This document shows, one piece after another, positions 8,265-17,012 of a stretch of DNA of 35,392 nucleotides. Position numbers and translations under genes: made by a program. The notes beneath the pieces were generated by a model that was not told where the DNA came from, made no database searches, and saw only the letters and a program-made list of their open reading frames with translations. Origin of the DNA: an uncultured Bacilli bacterium (GTDB lineage: Bacteria > Bacillota_I > Bacilli_A > RF39 > UBA660); the NCBI GenBank assembly GCA_947629135.1, contig CANRCN010000006.1, positions 1-35,392 of the forward strand, read 5' to 3'. The number at the start of each line of letters is the position of its first letter. The stretch's first letter is position 1.

Positions 8265-9656
8265 ATGGTTTTTTCAAGTATTCCATTTATCTTTTTCTTT
8301 TTACCAATTTTCTTTATTAGTTATTTTTTAACACCTAATAAATTTAAAAATTATATTTTATTATTGTTTAGTTTGATTTTCTATGCTTGGGGAGAACCAA
8401 TCTACATTTTTTTAATGATTTTTTCAACATTGGTTGATTTTCTAAATGGACGTTTATTAAAGAAAAATAATAATAAACGAACAAGAAAAAGATATTTAAT
8501 TATAGCTATTTTAATTAATTTAAGTTTATTGGCAACATTTAAATATGCTAATTTATTAGTAAATACAATAAATAGTTTATTCAAATTGAATTTGAATCCT
8601 TTAAATTTATCATTGCCAATTGGTATTAGTTTTTATACTTTTCAAACAATGAGTTATAGTATAGATGTTTATAGAAAAAAAATAGAACCTGAAACTAATT
8701 ATTTTAGATATTTAACTTATGTATCAATGTTTCCTCAATTAATAGCAGGTCCAATTGTAAGATATGAAACAATAAATAAAGAATTACATGAACGAAAAAT
8801 AAGTTTTTCTAATGTTGCTTTAGGTTTTTTTCGCTTTTTAACAGGTTTATTTAAAAAAGTTTTATTAGCTAATTCAATTGGCTATGTTAATTCCATGATA
8901 ATGGAACAATCAATTGGTTCTTTTAGTACTTTAACTTTATGGTTTGGGCTTATTGCTTTTGCATTACAAATTTATTTTGATTTTTCAGGATATAGTGATA
9001 TGGCAATTGGACTTGGAAAAATGTTAGGATTTAGTTTTTCGGAGAATTTTAATTATCCTTATATATCTAAATCAATTACAGAATTTTGGAGAAGATGGCA
9101 TATTTCACTTTCAACTTGGTTTAGAGATTATGTATATATACCTTTAGGTGGAAATAGAAAAGGCTTGAAAAGGCAAATAATAAATTTATTAATAGTTTGG
9201 ACTTTAACTGGTTTATGGCATGGAGCAAGTTGGAATTTTCTTTTATGGGGCTTATATTATGGTATTATTTTAATTATTGAGAAATTGTTTTTGTTAAAGT
9301 TTTTAGAAAATAAATCACCTTTTTTTACTCATATTTATACTGTTTTTTTAGTTTTAATAGGTTGGTTGATTTTTAGTATTGAAGATATAACTGTTTTAGG
9401 GGAGTATTTTGTTAAATTATTTAGTTTTAATAATTTTATTAATAAAGATTTCTTTTTCTATTTAAGTAACTATGGTGTAATTTTATTAATTGGTATAATT
9501 TTTTCTTTACCAGTTGGTTCATATATAGAAAAAATAGGTATGAAAAATAATGTTACAAAATTAATATTTGGTTTAATTTATATATTATTATTTGTTATTA
9601 GTATAAGTTATTTAGTAAGTGATACATATAATCCTTTTATGTATTTTAGATTTTAA
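8265..9656 (+). CDS. MBOAT family O-acyltransferase (AlgI/DltB-like)
   Basis: EFWRRWHISLSTWFRDYVYIPLGGNRKG...TGLWHGASWNF; multiple TM helices. Confidence 0.93.
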   Translation: MVFSSIPFIFFFLPIFFISYFLTPNKFKNYILLLFSLIFYAWGEPIYIFLMIFSTLVDFLNGRLLKKNNNKRTRKRYLIIAILINLSLLATFKYANLLVNTINSLFKLNLNPLNLSLPIGISFYTFQTMSYSIDVYRKKIEPETNYFRYLTYVSMFPQLIAGPIVRYETINKELHERKISFSNVALGFFRFLTGLFKKVLLANSIGYVNSMIMEQSIGSFSTLTLWFGLIAFALQIYFDFSGYSDMAIGLGKMLGFSFSENFNYPYISKSITEFWRRWHISLSTWFRDYVYIPLGGNRKGLKRQIINLLIVWTLTGLWHGASWNFLLWGLYYGIILIIEKLFLLKFLENKSPFFTHIYTVFLVLIGWLIFSIEDITVLGEYFVKLFSFNNFINKDFFFYLSNYGVILLIGIIFSLPVGSYIEKIGMKNNVTKLIFGLIYILLFVISISYLVSDTYNPFMYFRF

Positions 9657-9668
9657 GGTGGTGTTTAC

Positions 9669-10772
9669 ATGAAAAAAATAGTATTTATAGTTATAAGTAT
9701 CATTATTATTTTATCAATGACATTCTTTATAATCTTACCTAAAAATACCTTTTCTGAACAAGAAAATAGAATGTTAGCTTCAATTCCTAAGTTTAGTTTT
9801 GAAAGTTTGAAAGATGGGAGCTATATTGAAGATTTAGAAAATTATTTAAATGATCATTTCTTATTTAGAGATTTTTTGATGGGATTGAAAACTACTACAG
9901 ATAAATCTTTAGGTAAAGCAATTATAAACAATGTCTATATTGGAAAAGATAATTATCTTTTAAATAAATATGAAAAAATTGATCAAAGTGAATTAATTTC
10001 TAAAATTCAAAATTTTAAAAATAATAATCCTAATAAAAATATAAATTTATTAATTTTACCTAGTAGTACTTCTGTTTATAAAGAGAAATTACCAAAGCAA
10101 GCAATTACTGATTCGGAAGAAGAAGCTATTCAAGAAATATATCAATCAGTCGATTTGAAAACTATAGATGTATATAATAGTTTAGTTAATGCTAAAAAAA
10201 TGTATCAAATATTTTATAAAACAGATCATCATTATACTACATTTGGAGCTTATTATACTTATTATGATTATTGTTTAAAAAATAATTTAACACCACTTTC
10301 TATTAATGATTTTGAAATAAAAAAAGTAAGTGATAATTTTTATGGAACTTTGTATTCTAAAACAAGTAATTATCAAATGCCTCCTGATGATATGTATTTA
10401 TTTTTGACTAAAACTAATTATGAAGTTGTATATAATGATATAAACAAAGTTACTAATTCTTTATATGACTATTCTTATTTAACTAAAAAAGATAAATATT
10501 CTGTTTTTCTAAGTAATAATCACGGGTTAATAACAATTACTAATAATAATATAGAAAATGATAAAGAAATTTTAGTAATAAAAGATAGTTTTGGTAATTC
10601 GTTAGTACCATTTTTAAGTGAGCATTATAAAAAAATTCATGTTGTTGATTTAAGATATAATCTAACTAGTATGACAAAATATTTAGAAGAAAATTCAGAA
10701 ATTAACGATGTTTTAATTATTTATAATATAACTTCTTTGGATAAAAATAGTAGTTTATATTATCTAAGATAA
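9669..10772 (+). CDS. DHHW family protein (AlgX/AlgJ-like accessory of MBOAT)
   Basis: ENRMLASIPKFS, YLNDHFLFRD, KTDHHYTTFGAYYTYYDY. Confidence 0.85.
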   Translation: MKKIVFIVISIIIILSMTFFIILPKNTFSEQENRMLASIPKFSFESLKDGSYIEDLENYLNDHFLFRDFLMGLKTTTDKSLGKAIINNVYIGKDNYLLNKYEKIDQSELISKIQNFKNNNPNKNINLLILPSSTSVYKEKLPKQAITDSEEEAIQEIYQSVDLKTIDVYNSLVNAKKMYQIFYKTDHHYTTFGAYYTYYDYCLKNNLTPLSINDFEIKKVSDNFYGTLYSKTSNYQMPPDDMYLFLTKTNYEVVYNDINKVTNSLYDYSYLTKKDKYSVFLSNNHGLITITNNNIENDKEILVIKDSFGNSLVPFLSEHYKKIHVVDLRYNLTSMTKYLEENSEINDVLIIYNITSLDKNSSLYYLR

Positions 10773-10983
10773 TAAGATTAAAGTGTAAAGTTTATTATCT
10801 TTTGTTAAATATTTTGACAAAGTAGTTGCTATTTTCTTTTTAATATGATAGTATAAATATGAAAGTAGAAGAGGTGTGACTCTCTTAACAAACAGATTTG
10901 ATGTATTAAAATTGAGTGTTAACAATGAGTTAACAGATATTGGATAATACTAAATAAGCATCTTTCTAAAAATAAAGTAACAC

Positions 10984-11017
10984 ATAATACTTAGTAATTT
11001 ATAGAACTAAGTGTTAT
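10984..11017 (+). promoter_or_regulatory. hairpin in the leader upstream of the 11035 gene
   Basis: ataatacttagt / actaagtgttat (12 bp, one G-T wobble), 9 nt before the ggagg RBS. Confidence 0.55.
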
Positions 11018-11034
11018 TGTTGTTTGGAGGTAAA

Positions 11035-12528
11035 ATGAGAAAAGATGTAAAAGTAGTAAAAGTAGTATTATATATAATAATTATTTTAACTTTTATTAAT
11101 GCTATATTATTAATAAGTAAGAAATCATATGCTTTATTTAAAAATAATTTTTCAACAGGAATTAAAATAAATATAAATACTCCAGATAAATTTCAAGCTG
11201 GATATGATAAATTAATGAATAAAGCACTTGAAAAAAGATGTCTTGATGATGAATATCCTCCTATTATATATAATAGTGATAAGGGGATATATTATTTTTC
11301 AGGTGATAATGAATGTATAGATTTTAATTATGTATGGTATTCTGGAAAACTTTGGCGGATAGTTAGTGTTTATGAAAATGGTATGATGAAATTAGTAACT
11401 GAAGATACTTTATCTGCAATTTCTTTTGGTGATTCGATTCAATATAGCAATACATCATGGGTATATCAATGGTTAAATGAAGATTTTAAAAATACTTTAC
11501 ATAATTATCAAAATGTAATTGTTAAAAATGCTGATTGGAATGCTTGTGTAATAGTAGATGATGATCTTGAAGTTTTACCTCAAACATCAATACCAGCCAA
11601 AAATGTGAAAGGTGATATTGGATTATTAGATGCTTATGATTATTATACGAGTATGAATCTTTTAACTGATTATACAAAAAATTATTTATTTGAATCAGCA
11701 TCAAAGAATGGGTTTTGGTTATTAAATTCAAATGGTAGTACTCTTTGGGTAATTGCTACTAATGGTACATATTGGACTGCAGGACTTGATGTAGCAGTTG
11801 GAGTAAGACCTTCTATTTATCTAAAACCAAGTATTTCATTGTTTGGAGAGGGGACTTTAAATAATCCATTTCGAATACCAGGTGATAAAAAAACTGGTAA
11901 AAGTGGTGAAAAAATCAATACTAGATTAAGCGGTGAATATATTGAAATAGAAAATGTGTTATATAGAATAGTTGGGGTTGAAAAAAATGGAACAACTAAG
12001 TTAGTAAAGCATCAAATAATCAGAGATGAGCAAGGTGGCATGGTACAGTTAGCATTTAGTCCAACATTTCAAACAAATTATCTTGCTTCAGTTACCAGTA
12101 ATAATCCATATTATGTAGGATATTATTTGAATAATAAATGGTTAACTCCAACGTTAAAAAAATACTTAGTTGAAGGAACTCATTATATGGGAACCGTTCC
12201 AGTACAATCAAGCTATAAAAATTCAATATGTGCATCTTTGAATACGTCTGAAACAGTTGATAATTGCACTAAAACTAGTAACATTTGGACAGGATATGTA
12301 GGATTACCAAGATATGGTGAAATGTTTTCAAATCAGGGGAATGAAGAAAGCTTTTCAATGAATCCTCTTGATAATAAAAATGAATGGATTATAGCTTCTG
12401 GTATGGCTATGAATTTAGATGTAAGCCAATATACATTTACTTCAAGACCAACTTTTTACTTAAATTCTAATGTATATATAAAAGAAGGAAAGGGAACGGA
12501 ACAGAATCCTTATAAAATAGATTTATAA
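11035..12528 (+). CDS. membrane-anchored putative surface protein with two tandem related ectodomain units
   Basis: ggagg RBS before ATG 11035 (track ORF uses GTG at 11011). Repeated motifs: LWRIVSVYENGMMKLVTED / LYRIVGVEKNGTTKLVKHQ and RPSIYLKP...GTLNNPFRI / RPTFYLNS...GTEQNPYKI. Confidence 0.7.
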   Translation: MRKDVKVVKVVLYIIIILTFINAILLISKKSYALFKNNFSTGIKININTPDKFQAGYDKLMNKALEKRCLDDEYPPIIYNSDKGIYYFSGDNECIDFNYVWYSGKLWRIVSVYENGMMKLVTEDTLSAISFGDSIQYSNTSWVYQWLNEDFKNTLHNYQNVIVKNADWNACVIVDDDLEVLPQTSIPAKNVKGDIGLLDAYDYYTSMNLLTDYTKNYLFESASKNGFWLLNSNGSTLWVIATNGTYWTAGLDVAVGVRPSIYLKPSISLFGEGTLNNPFRIPGDKKTGKSGEKINTRLSGEYIEIENVLYRIVGVEKNGTTKLVKHQIIRDEQGGMVQLAFSPTFQTNYLASVTSNNPYYVGYYLNNKWLTPTLKKYLVEGTHYMGTVPVQSSYKNSICASLNTSETVDNCTKTSNIWTGYVGLPRYGEMFSNQGNEESFSMNPLDNKNEWIIASGMAMNLDVSQYTFTSRPTFYLNSNVYIKEGKGTEQNPYKIDL

Positions 12529-12533
12529 AGTTT

Positions 12534-12560
12534 AAAGAACTGAAATCAGTTCTTTTTTGA
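12534..12560. terminator. terminator between convergent genes
   Basis: aaagaactga-aa-tcagttcttt plus T run. Confidence 0.8.
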
Positions 12561-12583
12561 TAATAAAAAAGTAGAAAAAATAG

Positions 12584-13366
12584 TTAATCATTTTTTCTAC
12601 CACATATAGGACAGAAATTACCATCTACAATATGTCCACAATTAGGACAATATTTATTTTTCTTTATAAACTTTACATTTAATGATGATATTTTTTTTAT
12701 TTTTTTAATAACATAAATGTACATTCCAATTATAAATACTATAAATAAACCAAAAAACAAAAGGTTTTGAGTAAATAGGCAATAATCATATATACCATGT
12801 GTAATAGTTGGAATTAAAATACTTAAAATTAAATTTTTAGTTTTTAAATCTTTTCGATTATTAACTTCTCCTATTTTAGATAATCCTAAATAATAACCCA
12901 TGAAAACTCCATCACATACATGTCCAGGTACAGCAAGAATTGCTCTTATAACAGCTACAAACATTCCATATTGAAAGACATACATTATATTTTCTAAACA
13001 AGCAAATCCTAAAGCAACAAATGTTGCATATAAAATCATATCATATAATTCATCAAAATCTTCATGTTTATAAGATATTTGATATGCCATTATCCATTTA
13101 GAAAATTCTTCAATTAAAGCAACTCCTATAAAAACACTTATAAATAATTCAATTAAATCTAAATTTTCATAATCAATTGAAAAGAAGGGGAAGATTGATT
13201 CTAAAACCGAAGTAAGTAATAAAGTTATAATAATTGAAAATATTCCTCCAAAAAATAATTTTAATAGTAATTTTTTTGATTCTTTTTCTTTATCTTTTTT
13301 ATAAATGTATGAACCTATTATAAATATAGGTAATACAGATACTACAAGTAATATAGTTCCATTCAT
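12584..13366 (-). CDS. PrsW-family intramembrane metalloprotease-like protein with C-terminal zinc ribbon
   Basis: FIGVALIEEFSKW, GHVCDGVFMGYYLGLSK, polytopic; C-term CPNCGHIVDGNFCPICGRK. Confidence 0.75.
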   Translation of the reverse strand: MNGTILLVVSVLPIFIIGSYIYKKDKEKESKKLLLKLFFGGIFSIIITLLLTSVLESIFPFFSIDYENLDLIELFISVFIGVALIEEFSKWIMAYQISYKHEDFDELYDMILYATFVALGFACLENIMYVFQYGMFVAVIRAILAVPGHVCDGVFMGYYLGLSKIGEVNNRKDLKTKNLILSILIPTITHGIYDYCLFTQNLLFFGLFIVFIIGMYIYVIKKIKKISSLNVKFIKKNKYCPNCGHIVDGNFCPICGRKND

Positions 13367-13376
13367 GCTATAACCT

Positions 13377-14498
13377 TTATTTAAATTTTAAAGAATTTAT
13401 AACTGTATTATAAGCTTTTGAACATAGTTTTCCTTCGTCATCTAAAATATGGAAATCAATTAAATAAAAATTATTATCTTTTAGAGTACCATAATAATAT
13501 TTAATAATTCCATTTTTGTCTGTAACAGTTGCATAATCCCAAGTTTCATTATTAATTTTTTTACTTGAAATTCCACTATAAGTATCGCTGGCATTATAAT
13601 AAATTTCTTCTTCTAAAAATTGTTTAGAATCTTTATTATTAAGATAATTTTTACGATATTTTATATTTAAATCACAAAGACTATCATTAGTACTTAAATG
13701 ATACATCTTTAGAGTATTACTTGAATAAGAACTTTCTTTAAAATCTTTTGGTATTATAACATCTAAATCTTTTATTAATCCATTTCCAGTTTGTGAATCT
13801 TCTGAATTTTCTGAGTAATCTGAATAATTACTATCTGACCCATATCTATTAAGAAGATCTTGTATGTAAGATTGTAAAGTAAAATATGAAACAATTATTA
13901 TTATAATCCAAATTACTACCATTATAATGATAGGAATTATTGTAGTACCACCTTTTTTGTTACATATTTCTATTAATTCATTTTGTGATTTACCAGGATT
14001 TTCTTTTTTAATTTTGTCTACTTCTTCACGAACATGTTTAATATAATATTTTTTAAATGTTATTGCCATGAAAATAGTTATTCCAAAAACTAAAATCGAT
14101 GATAAAGTTCTTAAAATCATTATTAAAATAACATTTGCTAAAATCCAAAGTGATCCTAAGATCCACATTTTTCTATAAAATGCATATAAAGCACCCCAAA
14201 AGAATGAGCAAAAAGAAAAATTTTCTTTTAACATTTCATCTGCATTTGGACCAATATAAGCTCTAACTAAATCTTCGTCGCTGTTATAGCTAGAATTTTG
14301 ATTATTATCTTGATGATTAGTTTCATTCATTCCATTTGAATTTTGTTGATTAAAGTTCTGATTTATACTATCTGAATTAGTATTTTGTTGATTAAAGTTT
14401 TGATTATTATTAGTTGGTAATTTAGAACCACATGTTCTACAAAAATTTTCTCCTATATTTACTTTTGAACCACAAGTTGGACAAGTGTTATTATTCAT
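13377..14498 (-). CDS. zinc-ribbon, N/Q-rich linker, DUF2628-like membrane protein
   Basis: N-term CPTCGSKVNIGENFCRTCGSK; NQNFNQQ repeats; FSFCSFFWGALYAFYRKMW typical of DUF2628-type proteins. Confidence 0.65.
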   Translation of the reverse strand: MNNNTCPTCGSKVNIGENFCRTCGSKLPTNNNQNFNQQNTNSDSINQNFNQQNSNGMNETNHQDNNQNSSYNSDEDLVRAYIGPNADEMLKENFSFCSFFWGALYAFYRKMWILGSLWILANVILIMILRTLSSILVFGITIFMAITFKKYYIKHVREEVDKIKKENPGKSQNELIEICNKKGGTTIIPIIIMVVIWIIIIIVSYFTLQSYIQDLLNRYGSDSNYSDYSENSEDSQTGNGLIKDLDVIIPKDFKESSYSSNTLKMYHLSTNDSLCDLNIKYRKNYLNNKDSKQFLEEEIYYNASDTYSGISSKKINNETWDYATVTDKNGIIKYYYGTLKDNNFYLIDFHILDDEGKLCSKAYNTVINSLKFK

Positions 14499-14692
14499 AT
14501 TAAAACTCCATTCCTTTCACTACATTCAAAGTAAATTACCTTGAACTATTTTACATAATTATTTTATCATAAAGTGATAATTTATGAAAGTTTTTTTATA
14601 GTATTATGACAAAAAATATTATTTGTAGTAATATTTACAATCAAGTGTTTTTTTGTTATACTTTTAATAGTAAATAATATTTGGGAGGCAGT

Positions 14693-15940
14693 ATGAATTT
14701 TTTAATTATTATTATCATATTATTATTAATTATTTTGGGAGTAATATTAGTTTTTTATTTTAAAAATAAAAACAAACAAGATACTCAATTAAAAGCTGAA
14801 ATTGCAGTTTTAGAAAATAAAGATAGTTATTTTCCTGAAGTTCAAATTATAGAAAGTACAGATATAGTTCCATTAGAAAAAAATAAAATTATAGATAAAA
14901 AAGTTATTAATGCCTTAACAACAATTGACAGTACTGTACCTAAGACTGTTAATATTGTTAAAAAAGCTAAAAGAGGAACAGAATTTTTAGATAAGAATAA
15001 AGAATTTTTTTCAGCAGCAAAAAAAGAAACAAAAAATATGCTTAAAGTTAGTAAAAGTGATAAATTATATGGTATGCAAATGATAAAGGATAAAAATTCT
15101 AATCGACAATTATTCAAAAAGCCAGTGGAATTTACTAAAGAAAATGCTTTAGCAAAAAATGTTGGAACAGAAGCTTTGGTTGATGCTTCTTTTAATGCCT
15201 TATCAATAGTAGTTGGTCAACACTATATGAATGAAATAAATGATAAACTAGAAAATATAGAACAAGAAATAAATGAGATAGTTGATTATTTAGATTCTGA
15301 ATATAATGGAAAAGTAATGTATATCGTTTCTAAAATAAAGGAATTGATGGATAATAAAGAAGTAAGTGTAAAAAATGATTTTATTAAGGATAAACGATAT
15401 GATGATGTTATGTATTTAGAAAGAGAATGTTCAGAATTATTAGGAAGTGCAAATGAAGAAATAAAGAAAAACATTCAAGATGGTGATATTGAATATAAAG
15501 ATTATATTAAAAAATTACAGGAAATAAATAAATGGATTATAAGGCAAAAGTTATTATTAAAATTACTTTTTGAAATAGGGGAATTAAGATATTATTTAGC
15601 AGAGGGATTTGAAGATACAAATATTTGCCATTCTCAATATAATAATTATTTAAGTCAATGTAATATGATAAATCAAGATCTTGAAAAATGGAATATTTTT
15701 ATATGTGAAAAATATGGAATAGATATTAATTCTTCAAGAAGAAAAGGTAAATTTTATGTAATAAGAAAAAATACAATTGGAAAATTAAATGAGAATTGGG
15801 CATATAAAAAACTTGATAAAGATATAATCCAAATGATAGAAAATCAAGTAAATACTGAAAAAATGTTACCATATAAAAAACAAGGTGAAGTAATTAAAAT
15901 ATTAAAATATAATGATGAATATTACAATTTACTAAAATAA
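14693..15940 (+). CDS. hypothetical N-terminally membrane-anchored coiled-coil protein
   Basis: Start ATG 14693 after gggaggc (track 14681); one N-terminal TM, helical body with NEINDKLENIEQEINEIVDYLDSEYNGKV. Confidence 0.7.
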   Translation: MNFLIIIIILLLIILGVILVFYFKNKNKQDTQLKAEIAVLENKDSYFPEVQIIESTDIVPLEKNKIIDKKVINALTTIDSTVPKTVNIVKKAKRGTEFLDKNKEFFSAAKKETKNMLKVSKSDKLYGMQMIKDKNSNRQLFKKPVEFTKENALAKNVGTEALVDASFNALSIVVGQHYMNEINDKLENIEQEINEIVDYLDSEYNGKVMYIVSKIKELMDNKEVSVKNDFIKDKRYDDVMYLERECSELLGSANEEIKKNIQDGDIEYKDYIKKLQEINKWIIRQKLLLKLLFEIGELRYYLAEGFEDTNICHSQYNNYLSQCNMINQDLEKWNIFICEKYGIDINSSRRKGKFYVIRKNTIGKLNENWAYKKLDKDIIQMIENQVNTEKMLPYKKQGEVIKILKYNDEYYNLLK

Positions 15941-15952
15941 AATGGTGATATT

Positions 15953-16582
15953 ATGAAGTTTAAAAAATGGTTAAAAAATAATTATAATTTATTAATAATA
16001 TTTATTTCTACAATAATATTTTTAATATTTTTATGGAATGTTGCAAGTTTTGGAATTATGAAAGAAGATAAGTTAATTTATAATTTTATCTCTAAATATT
16101 TAATGAATGATATATCAACTAGTATATTTAAAGTTATAACTAAATTAAGTGGTGAATTATTTTTAATTGTATTAACATTTATTTTAATAGTATTTATTAA
16201 AAATAAAAAAATAAAATTAGCTATTCCGATAAATTTAATAATTATATGTATTTTAAATTTAACTTTAAAAAATATTGTTCAAAGACCAAGACCTACTGAA
16301 TTTAGACTTATTGAAGAAAAAGGTTATAGTTTTCCATCAGGACATTCTATGATAAGTATGGCTTTTTATGGTTTATTAATATATTTAATTTATAAATATA
16401 TTAAAAATAAAAAATTGAAATGTATCTTGATTATATTTTTATCTATATTAATTTTATTGATTGGAATAAGTAGAATTTATTTAGGAGTACATTATGCAAG
16501 TGATGTGATAGCTGGTTTTTGTATATCTCTTAGTTATTTAATGATTTATACTAATATTTTAAAGAAGTGGGTGTTAAAATGA
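15953..16582 (+). CDS. PAP2 family phosphatase
   Basis: QRPRPTEFR ... YSFPSGHSMIS ... SRIYLGVHYASDVIAG. Confidence 0.93.
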   Translation: MKFKKWLKNNYNLLIIFISTIIFLIFLWNVASFGIMKEDKLIYNFISKYLMNDISTSIFKVITKLSGELFLIVLTFILIVFIKNKKIKLAIPINLIIICILNLTLKNIVQRPRPTEFRLIEEKGYSFPSGHSMISMAFYGLLIYLIYKYIKNKKLKCILIIFLSILILLIGISRIYLGVHYASDVIAGFCISLSYLMIYTNILKKWVLK

Positions 16583-16944
16583 AAAATAAAAGAATAATTA
16601 ATAGTTTTAAATATGCATTTGAAGGAATAAAAAATGCTTTATTAACAGAGAAAAATTTTAAGGTTCATATAAGTTTTATGATCTCAGTTATTATTTGTGG
16701 AATATTTTTTAAAATAAGCATATTAGAATGGCTTATCTGTATTGCATTATTTGGTTTAGTAATTGGAGCTGAATTATTTAATACAGCTATAGAAATAATT
16801 GTTGATTTAGTAATGCCTGAGACAAATTTTAGGGCAGGGCTTGCAAAGAATATTTCAGCTGGAGCAGTTCTAGTAACAGCCATTTCTTCAGCTTTAATTG
16901 GCTTTATTATTTTTATACCTAAATTTATTGCAATGATTAAATAA
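16579..16944 (+). CDS. dgkA: diacylglycerol/undecaprenol kinase family protein
   Basis: AELFNTAIEIIVDLV motif, ~120 aa, 3 TM; ATGA overlap with PAP2 stop. Confidence 0.9.
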   Translation: MKNKRIINSFKYAFEGIKNALLTEKNFKVHISFMISVIICGIFFKISILEWLICIALFGLVIGAELFNTAIEIIVDLVMPETNFRAGLAKNISAGAVLVTAISSALIGFIIFIPKFIAMIK

Positions 16945-16973
16945 TTTTATTCACATTTACGTGGATAAAATTA
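16942..16973 (+). terminator. hairpin downstream of dgkA
   Basis: taattttattcac / gtggataaaatta, 13 bp with one wobble; no strong U tract. Confidence 0.45.
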
Positions 16974-16978
16974 ATAAT

Positions 16979-17012
16979 AAAAGAACTAGAAAATTTTCTA
17001 ATTCTTTTATTT
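16979..17012. terminator. bidirectional terminator between dgkA and the 17007 gene
   Basis: aaaagaa-c-tagaaaattttcta-a-ttctttt. Confidence 0.7.

Noticed and set aside
10814-10857. Promoter TTGACA upstream of the leader
   Set aside because: TTGACA is present but the nearest -10-like hexamers are 21 or more bp away, so spacing is poor; not listed as a feature.
10781-11034. T-box or known riboswitch in the leader
   Set aside because: No T-box consensus or recognisable aptamer core seen.
11035-12528. Diversity-generating retroelement target hypothesis for the duplicated ectodomain protein
   Set aside because: No reverse transcriptase and no template/variable repeat pair seen in the window.
14842-15474. 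Minus-strand ORFs 14842..15117 and 15286..15474
   Set aside because: Antisense to the coiled-coil gene; AT-rich chance ORFs.
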